The notes under the pieces: model-generated | What the model saw: the letters and a program-made list of their open reading frames with translations, nothing else | Databases searched by the model: none | What the model was told of the DNA's origin: nothing | Shown here: positions 14,323-22,102 of the stretch, piece by piece | Numbering within the stretch: position 1 is the first letter of the stretch | How the letters are laid out: each line of letters starts with the position of its first letter | Position numbers and translations under genes: made by a program | Origin: Lachnospiraceae bacterium | GTDB lineage: Bacteria; Bacillota; Clostridia; Lachnospirales; Lachnospiraceae | Length of the DNA: 33,595 nucleotides | Assembly (NCBI GenBank): GCA_017558145.1 | Contig: JAFYWF010000114.1 | Span: 1-33,595, forward strand | Direction of reading: 5' to 3'

Positions 14323-15894
14323 ATGAAAAGAGCATGTGGCATTTTGCTTCCTGTCAGCAGCTTACCATCAAAATATGGTATTGGTTGTTTTTCCAAGGAA
14401 GCGTACCAATGGATTGATCAATTAAAAGAAGCGGGGCAGAGTTATTGGCAAATTTTACCTTTGACACCAACTAGTTTTGGGGATTCGCCATACCAGTCAC
14501 CATCTTCCTTTGCGGGGAATCCATATTTTATTGATTTGGAAGAATTGATAGAAGAAGGTTTATTGACAAAAAAGGAATGCGATAGCATAAATTGGGGCTG
14601 TGACAGTAATTATGTAGACTATGATGCCTTGTTAGAGCATCGCTTGGACATATTAAAAAAAGCTTTTGAGAATGATGATTTAGAAAAAAATGAAGAATTT
14701 AAAAAATTTGTAAGAGAAAATGAAGCATGGTTGGAAGATTATGCTATGTTTATGGCCATCAAACCTTGTTTTGACGGTGCATGTTGGAGTGAATGGGCAG
14801 AAGATATTCGTAAACGCTGGGATTACTCCATGGATTATTATAAAACTACATACAAAAAGGATATTGATTTCTACAAATATATTCAGTATCTTTTTGACAG
14901 ACAGTGGAAAAAAATAAAAAAATATGCGAATGAAAATGGAATTGAAATCGTAGGAGATATTCCGATTTATGTAGCATTTGATTCTGCGGATGCATGGGCT
15001 AACCCAAGATTATTCCAGTTTGACTCTGATAATAATCCAAGTGCAGTTGCAGGTTGCCCTCCGGATGTTTTTTCAGAAGATGGTCAGTTGTGGGGAAATC
15101 CATTATATGATTGGAATTATCATAAAAACACCGGATTTGACTGGTGGTGTAGACGAATGGAACATTGTTTCAAAATGTATGATGTTGTAAGAATCGATCA
15201 TTTCAGAGGATTTGATGAATATTACAGTATTCCGGCAAAAGATACTACAGCAAGAGGCGGTCATTGGGAAAAAGGTCCAGGAATGGAACTTTTCCATGCA
15301 TTGAAAAATAGAATTGGGGAAAAACAGATTATAGCAGAGGATTTAGGTTTTATGACACCTACTGTTGAAAAATTATTAGCTGACAGTGGATTCCCGGGGA
15401 TGAAAGTATTAGCATTTGCTTTTGATCCAAGTGGAAAATCAGGATATCTTCCTCATAACTATGATAGAAACAGTGTTGTATATACAGGAACTCATGACAA
15501 TGAGACCTTGGTTCAATGGACTACCGGTATGGATGAAGAAACAGCAGCTTTTGCTGAGAAATATTTAAACAATGCTTCCACACCTGTAAAAGATAGATAT
15601 TGGGATTATATTCGTCTTGCTATGATGAGCAGTTCTAATACTTGTATCATTCAGGCACAGGATTTATTAGGCTTAGGAGCAGAGGCTAGAATGAACTTCC
15701 CATCTACTATAGGAAATAACTGGAAATGGCGTATTTCAACAACTATGCTTACAAAAGAGGCAATGGAAAAAATTTATGATATTGCTATTATCAGTGATCG
15801 TTTATCCTATGGATGTCAGCATTTAGAATGGTTGAAAAAAGAAGAAAAAAGAAAAGCAGCTGAAGAGGCTGCTAAAAAAGCAAAAAAGAAATAA
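14323..15894 (+). CDS. malQ: 4-alpha-glucanotransferase (amylomaltase, GH77)
   Basis: A 523-residue cytoplasmic enzyme that transfers alpha-1,4-glucan segments between maltodextrins. It has the family start RACGILLPVSSLPSKYGIG and PLTPTSFGDSPYQSPS. The GH77 catalytic nucleophile is Asp292 in VRIDHFRGFDEYY, the acid/base Glu339 is in IAEDLG, and the transition-state Asp is in GTHDNET. The last 20 residues are almost all Lys, Ala and Glu, an unusual tail. AAGGAG lies ten bases before the ATG. It is monocistronic, with its own promoter and terminator, so it probably serves glycogen or maltodextrin turnover with genes elsewhere. Confidence 0.97.
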   Translation: MKRACGILLPVSSLPSKYGIGCFSKEAYQWIDQLKEAGQSYWQILPLTPTSFGDSPYQSPSSFAGNPYFIDLEELIEEGLLTKKECDSINWGCDSNYVDYDALLEHRLDILKKAFENDDLEKNEEFKKFVRENEAWLEDYAMFMAIKPCFDGACWSEWAEDIRKRWDYSMDYYKTTYKKDIDFYKYIQYLFDRQWKKIKKYANENGIEIVGDIPIYVAFDSADAWANPRLFQFDSDNNPSAVAGCPPDVFSEDGQLWGNPLYDWNYHKNTGFDWWCRRMEHCFKMYDVVRIDHFRGFDEYYSIPAKDTTARGGHWEKGPGMELFHALKNRIGEKQIIAEDLGFMTPTVEKLLADSGFPGMKVLAFAFDPSGKSGYLPHNYDRNSVVYTGTHDNETLVQWTTGMDEETAAFAEKYLNNASTPVKDRYWDYIRLAMMSSSNTCIIQAQDLLGLGAEARMNFPSTIGNNWKWRISTTMLTKEAMEKIYDIAIISDRLSYGCQHLEWLKKEEKRKAAEEAAKKAKKK

Positions 15895-15913
15895 GAAATA
15901 AGGTATTATGACT

Positions 15914-15954
15914 AAGATGCTGCCCTGAGTTATAAATCGGGACAGCATCTTTTG
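15914..15954 (+). terminator. Terminator of malQ
   Basis: AAGATGCTG (15914-15922) pairs with CAGCATCTT (15943-15951), with CCC/GGG inside, and runs into T. Confidence 0.85.
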
Positions 15955-15980
15955 CATATAAGATTCTTCTATGGTAGAAT
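15952..15980 (+). promoter_or_regulatory. Sigma-A promoter of the pseudouridine synthase gene
   Basis: TTGCAT (15952-15957, overlapping the malQ terminator), 17-base spacer and extended -10 TGg TAGAAT at 15975-15980. Confidence 0.75.
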
Positions 15981-16051
15981 AAATCGAATTGTAAAAAGTT
16001 AGATAATGGAAGATAGAATTGTATTTATAATCTGAGATTGAGAGAATAGTT

Positions 16052-16768
16052 ATGGAAGAAAAGAAAATCAGAATTAATAAATATATTGCCGATGCGGGCA
16101 TCTGTTCCAGAAGAGAAGCTGATAAATTGGTGGAACAGGGATTGGTTAAAGTAAATGGAAAATTTGCCGAAAGCGGTACAAAAGTAGGAAGTAGGGATGA
16201 GGTTACTGTAAGAGGGAAAAAAATCACAGCTTCCGAAGAAAAAATAGTACTTGCCTATTATAAGCCGGTAGGAGTTACCTGTACGGAGCGGGATCTTCAT
16301 GCAAAAAAAACGGTTATAGAAGATTTGAAATATCCTGTCAGAGTTACTTATGCAGGAAGATTAGATCAAGATTCTGAAGGTTTGCTTTTAATGACAAACG
16401 ATGGAAATTTAATTAATGGGTTAATGCGAGCTGCTAATTTTCATGAAAAAGAATATATTGTTAAAGTAGACAAGGAAATTACGGAAACTTTTATTAAAGA
16501 TATGGCTGCTGGAGTATATTTAAAGGAATTAGAACAGACTACCCGACCTTGTACGGTAGAATATATTGGAAAATTTACATTTAAGATTATTTTAACCCAA
16601 GGATTGAATCGTCAAATTCGTCGTATGTGTAAGGAATTGGGGTATCAGGTCAAACAATTACGAAGAATACGTATTGCAAATATTGAATTGGGTAAGCTAA
16701 AACCCAGAGAATATCGAAGAGTAACAGATAAAGAATTAGAGATATTATATTCTAAAGTTAAGAAATAA
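16052..16768 (+). CDS. rluF: rRNA pseudouridine synthase, RsuA/RluF family
   Basis: A 238-residue enzyme that isomerises a uridine of ribosomal RNA. An N-terminal S4 RNA-binding domain (IRINKYIADAGICSRREADK...GLVKVNG) is followed by the catalytic domain, with Asp in GRLDQDSEGLLLMTNDG and the family end GLNRQIRRMCKELGYQVKQLRRIRI. The IRRMC and LKRIRI features and the S4 domain place it in the RsuA/RluB/RluE/RluF group; RluF (23S rRNA U2604) is my best guess and is not proved. The start is given by the first ATG. It is followed by ligA after 76 bases on the same strand. Confidence 0.87.
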   Translation: MEEKKIRINKYIADAGICSRREADKLVEQGLVKVNGKFAESGTKVGSRDEVTVRGKKITASEEKIVLAYYKPVGVTCTERDLHAKKTVIEDLKYPVRVTYAGRLDQDSEGLLLMTNDGNLINGLMRAANFHEKEYIVKVDKEITETFIKDMAAGVYLKELEQTTRPCTVEYIGKFTFKIILTQGLNRQIRRMCKELGYQVKQLRRIRIANIELGKLKPREYRRVTDKELEILYSKVKK

Positions 16769-16844
16769 GAATCAGATATGTAAAAATGGTATTGTACGTC
16801 ATATTAGGTTGTTAAAATATAATGATAGTATCAGGAGAAGAAAG

Positions 16845-18806
16845 ATGACTTCGTTAGAGAGAATGAAAGAATTGATTATCATATTACAAGAAGCGTCCAG
16901 AGCATATTATGCCGAGGACCGAGAAATTATGAGTAATTTTGAATATGATAAGTTGTATGACGAATTAGTAGATTTGGAGAGAAAAACGGGGATCACATTA
17001 GCCGGAAGTCCGACAGTTAGTGTGGGGTATGAAGCAGTTGAGGAGTTGCCTAAAGAAACACATGAAAGTCCTATGTTATCACTAGGAAAAACTAAGGATA
17101 GAGAGGAATTGAAAGAGTGGTTAAAGGATAAAGAAGGCTTGTTATCTTGGAAATTAGATGGCTTAACAATTGTACTTACCTACGAAAATGGGAAACTGGA
17201 AAAAGCGGTTACCAGAGGAAATGGAGAGGTAGGAGAAGTTGTAACTAATAATGCGAAAACTTTTACGAACCTACCCTTAACTATTTCATATCCGGGGAAA
17301 TTAATTCTTCGTGGTGAAGCGGTAATTACCTATGATGATTTTAAAATAATTAATGAAGCTATTGACGAGGTGGAAGCAAAATATAAAAATCCCCGTAACC
17401 TTTGTTCGGGATCTGTGCGCCAGCTAAATAATGAAGTTACGAAAGACAGACGAGTAAAATTTTTTGCATTTTCTTTAGTGAAGGCAGAAAATGTAAATGA
17501 TTTAAGCGGTTTTAGTACCAGAGAAGAAGAAATGGAATTCTTGGAAAAATTGGGATTTGAAATAGTAGAATATAAAAAAGTTGATTCCGATCATGTATTA
17601 GAAGCAATTACTTTTTTTGAAGATAAGATAGCAGGTTATCAGATACCATCTGATGGACTTGTTTTAACATATAATGATATAGAATATGGAAAATCATTGG
17701 GAAGAACTGCAAAGTTTCCACGAGATGCCATTGCATTTAAGTGGGCAGATGAAATGAGGGAAACAACACTCTTGGAAATTGAATGGAGTCCCAGCAGAAC
17801 AGGACTGATTAATCCGGTAGCTATTTTTGAACCGGTAGATTTGGAGGGAACAACTGTGAGTCGGGCTTCCGTGCATAATATTAGCATTGTTAAAGGACTT
17901 AAATTAGGAGTAGGAGATACGATTACAGTATACAAGGCAAATATGATTATTCCACAAGTAGCAGAAAATTTGACTATGTCAGATACCTTAGAAATTCCAA
18001 AGATTTGCCCTGCTTGTGGTGGTGCTACAGAGATAAGAAAAGTAAATGAAGTACAATCCTTGTATTGTACAAATTCGCAATGTAGTGCAAAGAAAATAAA
18101 GGCATTTACATTATTTGTAAGCAGAGATGCCATGAACATAGAAGGATTAAGTGAAGCTACTTTAGAAAAATTTATATCAAAGGGATTTTTACAGGATTTT
18201 ACGGATATTTTTCATTTGAATCGTTTTGAAGAAGAAATCAAGTCAATGGAAGGTTTTGGTGAAAAATCTTATCATAATCTAATGATTAGCGTAGAAAATG
18301 CTAGAAAAACAACCCTTCCGAAAGTGATTTACTCATTGGGAATTGCAAACATTGGATTGGCTAATGCAAAAATGATTTGTAAGGAATACAAATATGATAT
18401 TGGGGCAATGATGAATGTTACTACCGAAGAATTAAGTCAGATTGATGGAGTGGGAGCAGTGATTGCAGGAACTTTTTATGATTACTTTCAACAAGAACAA
18501 CATCGTAAAATGGTGGAGCAGTTGCTGGAAGAGTTGATAATCGAGAGAGAAGTTATAGAAGAGGGAACTCAGATTTTATCGGGAAAAAGCTTTGCTATTA
18601 CCGGAAGTTTGGTGCATTTTGAAAATCGAAATGCTCTAAAAGAAAAAATTGAATCTTTAGGAGGAAAAGTTACAGGAAGCGTAACAGGAAAAACCTTTGC
18701 ACTAATTAATAATGATGCTACATCAAATTCTTCTAAAAATAAAAAGGCAAGAGAGTTAGGGGTGCAAATTATGACAGAAAGTGAGTTTTTGACAGCATAT
18801 GTTTGA
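16845..18806 (+). CDS. ligA: NAD-dependent DNA ligase
   Basis: A 653-residue ligase that seals nicks during replication and repair using NAD. In order: an Ia domain (YYAEDREIMSNFEYDKLYDEL), the adenylation domain with nucleophile Lys103 in SWKLDGLT and GEVGEVVTNNAKT, the OB fold with EWSPSRTGLINPVA, a four-Cys zinc finger (CPACGG...CTNSQCSAKK), helix-hairpin-helix repeats and a C-terminal BRCT domain (GKSFAITGSL). The ATG at 16845 follows AGGAGAAG; a longer in-frame start lacks a ribosome-binding site. KLDG rather than the usual KIDG, and a hydrophobic residue before it, suggest it might be one of two LigA paralogues, as some Lachnospiraceae carry two. Confidence 0.95.
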   Translation: MTSLERMKELIIILQEASRAYYAEDREIMSNFEYDKLYDELVDLERKTGITLAGSPTVSVGYEAVEELPKETHESPMLSLGKTKDREELKEWLKDKEGLLSWKLDGLTIVLTYENGKLEKAVTRGNGEVGEVVTNNAKTFTNLPLTISYPGKLILRGEAVITYDDFKIINEAIDEVEAKYKNPRNLCSGSVRQLNNEVTKDRRVKFFAFSLVKAENVNDLSGFSTREEEMEFLEKLGFEIVEYKKVDSDHVLEAITFFEDKIAGYQIPSDGLVLTYNDIEYGKSLGRTAKFPRDAIAFKWADEMRETTLLEIEWSPSRTGLINPVAIFEPVDLEGTTVSRASVHNISIVKGLKLGVGDTITVYKANMIIPQVAENLTMSDTLEIPKICPACGGATEIRKVNEVQSLYCTNSQCSAKKIKAFTLFVSRDAMNIEGLSEATLEKFISKGFLQDFTDIFHLNRFEEEIKSMEGFGEKSYHNLMISVENARKTTLPKVIYSLGIANIGLANAKMICKEYKYDIGAMMNVTTEELSQIDGVGAVIAGTFYDYFQQEQHRKMVEQLLEELIIEREVIEEGTQILSGKSFAITGSLVHFENRNALKEKIESLGGKVTGSVTGKTFALINNDATSNSSKNKKARELGVQIMTESEFLTAYV

Positions 18807-19269
18807 GAAAAAAGAGATAGATCGCAGAAAAATAACAAGAAGTGAGCAGGTAGAGTATTATAAATCTTGGATGCGTTTTTCTTTTAAATTAGTACACCGT
18901 TTTAGTGATTTTTGGAAAGATATTATTGTAGAATATGATTTGAACCAGACAGAATTTCTTATGTTAGGTGTAGTGGTGGATCATCCGGGATTATCACAAC
19001 AGGATATTGTAAAATTTGTTGGAGTTGATAAATCTATTGTTTCTAGAACTTTAAAACGTTTGGAAAAAAAGGATATGGTAACTCGTAGACCAAATGCGGA
19101 ATATAATCATGGTCATTTTTGTGAAACAACAGAATATGGAAAAAAAGTTTTTCATGAAATTCATGCAAAAGGTGATCCTCTCATCGAAAAAAGATTTTCC
19201 TTGGTTGGTGGAGATGAATTAAAAAGTGCTAGTGAAATTTTGATGAGATTATGGGAGGATATTTACTAA
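18799..19269 (+). CDS. MarR-family transcriptional regulator
   Basis: A 156-residue DNA-binding protein. The winged helix-turn-helix is at residues about 55-105: LSQQDIVKFVGVDKSIVSRTLKRLEKKDMVTRRPNAEYNHG, with N- and C-terminal dimerisation helices. It overlaps the end of ligA by eight bases, with no good ribosome-binding site of its own, so it is probably translated by coupling. Effector and targets are unknown. No MarR-type operator is obvious next to it. Confidence 0.9.
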   Translation: MFEKKEIDRRKITRSEQVEYYKSWMRFSFKLVHRFSDFWKDIIVEYDLNQTEFLMLGVVVDHPGLSQQDIVKFVGVDKSIVSRTLKRLEKKDMVTRRPNAEYNHGHFCETTEYGKKVFHEIHAKGDPLIEKRFSLVGGDELKSASEILMRLWEDIY

Positions 19270-19297
19270 ATAGTGAAGTAAAAGTAATGTTTATAAA

Positions 19298-19334
19298 AAA
19301 GGAGTATGGTGATACGAATTCGCCATACTCCTTT
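19298..19334. terminator. Bidirectional terminator between the MarR gene and metAA
   Basis: AAAGGAGTATGG pairs perfectly with CCATACTCCTTT around a 13-base loop. The T-tract is long on the minus strand (seven T, ending metAA) and short on the plus strand. Confidence 0.85.
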
Positions 19335-19350
19335 CATGTATCATGAAAAA

Positions 19351-20256
19351 TTATAATTCATAAGGTGTGGTTTGATATACAAAGTAATTAAGCCAATTGG
19401 TGTACAAAATGTTGCAGTGACTTCTCCACTGTAATTTAGGTTTTTGGGTATCATCATCGTTAGGAAAATAGTTCTTTGGAATTTCAATTGGTAAACCTTT
19501 ATCTTTATCTCGATAATATTCATTTTTCAAGGTTAAACGATCGTATTCAGGATGTCCCATTACAAAAACCTGTTTTCCTTCTTCGGTCATAGCCAACATT
19601 ACACCAGCTTCTTCAGATTCTGCCAAAACAATTAAATCTTTGCAAGCATGAATTTTATCTGAAGGAACCGTAGTGTGTCTACTGTGAGGAATATAAAAAT
19701 AATCGTCAAAACCTCGAACCAAAGGATTTTTTCGATTGGAAACCTTATGTTCAAAAACACCAAATAGCTTAGCATCTAACAATTCTTTATTAATTCCAAA
19801 GTGATGATAGATACCGGCTTGAGCACCCCAACAAATATGGAAGGTGGAAGTTACATGAGTTTTAGACCAATCCATAATCTCACATAATTCTGGCCAATAA
19901 TCCACTTCTTCAAATTCCATTTGTTCTACAGGAGCTCCGGTAATAATCATTCCGTCCCATTTACGATATTTTAATTCTTCAAAGGTGTTATAGAATTTAT
20001 TTAAATGGCTGCTGGAAGTATGAGTAGATATGTGACTGCTGATTTTCATAAAAGTAATATCTACCTGAAGAGGTGTATTGCTGAGAGAACGTAACAGTTG
20101 CAACTCAGTATCTTCTTTCACAGGCATTAAATTCAGGATAATAATTTGTAATGGACGTACGTCTTGGTGAAGGGCACGGCATTCATCCATAACAAATATG
20201 TTTTCATTTTCTAAAATATTTTTTGCGGGTAAATCGCTTTGTATTTTAATTGGCAT
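19351..20256 (-). CDS. metAA: Homoserine O-acetyltransferase (MetA-type)
   Basis: A 301-residue enzyme for the first committed step of methionine synthesis from homoserine. The catalytic cysteine is Cys142 in HICWGAQ and the late HPEYD supplies His and Glu. Residue 111 is Glu (in GAPVEQMEFEEVDYW). In this family Glu111 gives acetyl-CoA and Gly111 succinyl-CoA specificity, so it should make O-acetylhomoserine. Numbering fits the family without gaps. It is read from its own promoter (20319-20347); no SAM riboswitch or T-box is visible in the 90-base leader. Confidence 0.95.
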   Translation of the reverse strand: MPIKIQSDLPAKNILENENIFVMDECRALHQDVRPLQIIILNLMPVKEDTELQLLRSLSNTPLQVDITFMKISSHISTHTSSSHLNKFYNTFEELKYRKWDGMIITGAPVEQMEFEEVDYWPELCEIMDWSKTHVTSTFHICWGAQAGIYHHFGINKELLDAKLFGVFEHKVSNRKNPLVRGFDDYFYIPHSRHTTVPSDKIHACKDLIVLAESEEAGVMLAMTEEGKQVFVMGHPEYDRLTLKNEYYRDKDKGLPIEIPKNYFPNDDDTQKPKLQWRSHCNILYTNWLNYFVYQTTPYEL

Positions 20257-20318
20257 GTGTTACATACTCCTATCTTTTTCGTAGAAACAATCTGTTAAGT
20301 TTCACATTATCGTTGTTT

Positions 20319-20347
20319 ATTTTAACATAGGAAAAAAGCAATCGCAA
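20319..20347 (-). promoter_or_regulatory. Sigma-A promoter of metAA
   Basis: On the minus strand: TTGCGA (20347-20342), 17-base spacer, TAAAAT (20324-20319). Confidence 0.75.
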
Positions 20348-20390
20348 CAGTTTGATATTGGGCTAGGAAGATATATCCGTTTGGGTCAAC

Positions 20391-20419
20391 TTGTTTTTTG
20401 AAAAGAAATAATGTAGAAT
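20391..20419 (+). promoter_or_regulatory. Sigma-A promoter of the 72-aa protein
   Basis: TTGTTT, 17-base spacer ending in TG, TAGAAT at 20414-20419; about 35 bases before the gene. Confidence 0.65.
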
Positions 20420-20453
20420 GCTAACTATATTTTATGCTTTGGAGGAACAAAAG

Positions 20454-20672
20454 ATGGATTTAAAAGAAAAAATTGAAGCGATTTTAGAAGAAGTAAAAAA
20501 GAACCCAAATTTGAAGGAGGATTTTGAAAAAGAGCCTGTAAAAGTAATTGAAAAATTTGTTGGTGTAGATTTACCTGATGATGTAGTAGAAAAAATTATT
20601 GATGGTGTAAAAGCAAAAATTACAGTGGACAAAATGTCTAAATTTGCAGGTGCTTTAAAAGATTTATTATAG
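20454..20672 (+). CDS. Small acidic helical protein resembling a RiPP/NHLP leader
   Basis: A 72-residue, Lys/Glu-rich, almost wholly helical protein with no cysteine or membrane segment. The motif NLKEDFEKEPVKVIEKFVG followed by VDLPDD resembles the leader fold of nitrile-hydratase-like RiPP precursors (NHLP/Nif11), where a sequence like 'P-x-x-V/A-L...G-I/V-x-L-P-D/E' is conserved, but there is no cysteine- or glycine-rich core peptide after it. The start at 20454 follows GGAGGA and replaces an upstream, unsupported ATG. Its partner could be the 89-aa protein 43 bases downstream. No modifying enzyme is nearby, so it may be a repurposed leader-like protein. Confidence 0.7.
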   Translation: MDLKEKIEAILEEVKKNPNLKEDFEKEPVKVIEKFVGVDLPDDVVEKIIDGVKAKITVDKMSKFAGALKDLL

Positions 20673-20715
20673 AATCATAAGCGAAATTCAATGGTAAGTG
20701 GGGATAAGTGTTACT

Positions 20716-20985
20716 ATGATTGATGCAGCAACTATATCCATTCAATACATAAAGAAAGATGACTTTACCGGTAGTTTCAAGGGAATGCGATATCGTTTGG
20801 CAAAAGTCGGAGACGGTATGGAGGTTGTGATATGGCCCGGTCCTTATAATTTCATTAAAACGCCGGAAGCAAAAAAACAAAGAAAAGGATTTGCACTTTC
20901 CATCGAAGGAAAAGAAGAAGCTGTGAAATGGCTTAATGAGCAGTATGAGCTTCAAAAAACATTATGGGATAGTGCATTGAACTAA
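20716..20985 (+). CDS. Conserved-looking hypothetical protein, 89 residues
   Basis: A soluble protein with MIDAATISIQYIKKDDF near the start and VVIWPGPYNFIKTPE in the middle. A beta-strand-rich first half and a helical C-terminus are suggested by the pattern. The in-frame ATG at 20716 has only a weak ribosome-binding site (GGGGAT), so a GTG start at 20698 remains possible. It follows the leader-like gene by 43 bases and is closed by a terminator at 21002-21054, so the two genes probably share one transcript. No function can be assigned. Confidence 0.7.
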   Translation: MIDAATISIQYIKKDDFTGSFKGMRYRLAKVGDGMEVVIWPGPYNFIKTPEAKKQRKGFALSIEGKEEAVKWLNEQYELQKTLWDSALN

Positions 20986-21001
20986 TAGTGGTGAAAATCA
21001 G

Positions 21002-21054
21002 AAAAAGTTGTTATATTCCTCAAAAGAATGTTGAGAGATATAGCAGCTTTTTTT
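21002..21054 (+). terminator. Intrinsic terminator
   Basis: AAAAAGTTGTTATAT pairs with ATATAGCAGCTTTTT (G-U pairs), with an inner CTCAA/TTGAG stem, followed by seven T. Confidence 0.8.
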
Positions 21055-21106
21055 GTAAAAAAATTATGAATTATTTATTATATTTTTAAATTGCAAGCTA
21101 GGAACA

Positions 21107-21135
21107 TTTACTTTTAAAGTTTCCTCTGATAAAAT
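21107..21135 (+). promoter_or_regulatory. Extended -10 promoter of the rhomboid-like gene
   Basis: TTTACT, 17-base spacer, TGa TAAAAT (hexamer 21130-21135). The -35 is weak, so the extended -10 must carry recognition. Confidence 0.55.
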
Positions 21136-21183
21136 GAAAAAGATTGAGGAAAATATACATTAAGAATAGTTTTGGAGGAAATA

Positions 21184-22041
21184 ATGAAACAAAATTTTTT
21201 AGATAAATTGGAACGTAAATTTGGAAAATATGCAATTCAAAATTTATCCTTATATTTGATTATATGTTATGCATTTGGATATATTATCCAAATGATTAAT
21301 CCTAATTTTTTTTATTATTTAACATTAGAACCGGCACAGGTTTTAAGAGGAGAGGTATGGAGATTATTTACTTGGGTTGTGATGCCGCCATCCAGTAGTA
21401 ATTTGATCTTTACTTTGTTGATGTTGTATTTTTATTATTCCATTGGAAATAATATGGAAAGAGTATGGGGAAGTTTCCGGTTCAATGTATATATTTTTAG
21501 TGGACTTTTGTTCACTATATTAGGTGCATTTTTGGCATATCTTCTTTATTATTTTGGGTATGGAATTAATGCAGTTGGCATTGGCAGCATGGTAAGCACA
21601 TATTACATTAACATGTCTGTGTTGTTGGCTTATGCGGCTACTTTTCCAAATATGAAGATTATGATGATTCTTTTTATTTTCCCAATACCTATGAAAGTAA
21701 AATGGCTGGGGATTTTATATGCCTTCATTTTGGCTATGGAAGCAGTAAGTACAGGTATGGTTGGAAAAATTATTATTTTAGCTTCTCTTTTAAATTTTAT
21801 TACATTCTATTTGGTGTCAAGAAACAAACGCTATGCATCGCCAAGACAAGTGTATGAACGTAAAGTACAACAGGCGGAAGTGAAAAAAATGCAGAAAATC
21901 ACAAGACATAAATGTGCTATTTGTGGAAAAACAGAAGCAAGCCATCCGGATGCAGAGTTTAGATTTTGTTCTAAGTGTGACGGTAACTATGAATATTGCC
22001 AGGATCATTTGTTTACTCATGAGCATGTTAAAATTCAGTAG
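21184..22041 (+). CDS. Rhomboid-like membrane protein with C-terminal Cys motif
   Basis: A 285-residue protein with about six hydrophobic helices, EVWRLFTWVVMPP between helices one and two, and a soluble basic tail. The helix pattern and the WR...T/W signature are those of the rhomboid/Derlin superfamily. The active-site GxSG serine motif is not visible in helix four (instead Y-I-N-M-S-V) and helix six has no histidine, so it is probably a non-proteolytic relative. The tail has C244-x2-C247, C262-x2-C265 and C272, resembling a zinc ribbon. GGAGG precedes ATG 21184. It probably shares a transcript with the sigma-like gene 61 bases downstream. Confidence 0.75.
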   Translation: MKQNFLDKLERKFGKYAIQNLSLYLIICYAFGYIIQMINPNFFYYLTLEPAQVLRGEVWRLFTWVVMPPSSSNLIFTLLMLYFYYSIGNNMERVWGSFRFNVYIFSGLLFTILGAFLAYLLYYFGYGINAVGIGSMVSTYYINMSVLLAYAATFPNMKIMMILFIFPIPMKVKWLGILYAFILAMEAVSTGMVGKIIILASLLNFITFYLVSRNKRYASPRQVYERKVQQAEVKKMQKITRHKCAICGKTEASHPDAEFRFCSKCDGNYEYCQDHLFTHEHVKIQ

Positions 22042-22082
22042 TTTTAAGCGTGAGAAGATTAAGCTTTAAGAAAGGAACAGCC

Positions 22083-22096
22083 ATGTGCTGATGTGA
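22083..22096 (+). other. Two minimal upstream ORFs before the sigma-like gene
   Basis: AAAGGAAC is correctly spaced for ATG TGC TGA (22083-22091, two codons plus stop). Its stop overlaps a second ATG that is directly followed by TGA (22091-22096). The coding start at 22103 itself has no good ribosome-binding site. This could be translational control or chance. Confidence 0.35.
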
Positions 22097-22102
22097 AATA
22101 TC

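Noticed and set aside
17639..18139. Long open frame on the minus strand within ligA
   Set aside because: It lies wholly inside the well-supported ligA gene, has no ribosome-binding site and its protein shows no coherent domain; typical shadow of a conserved gene.
20257..20318. SAM riboswitch or T-box ahead of metAA
   Set aside because: The leader is too short and lacks the conserved blocks of either element.
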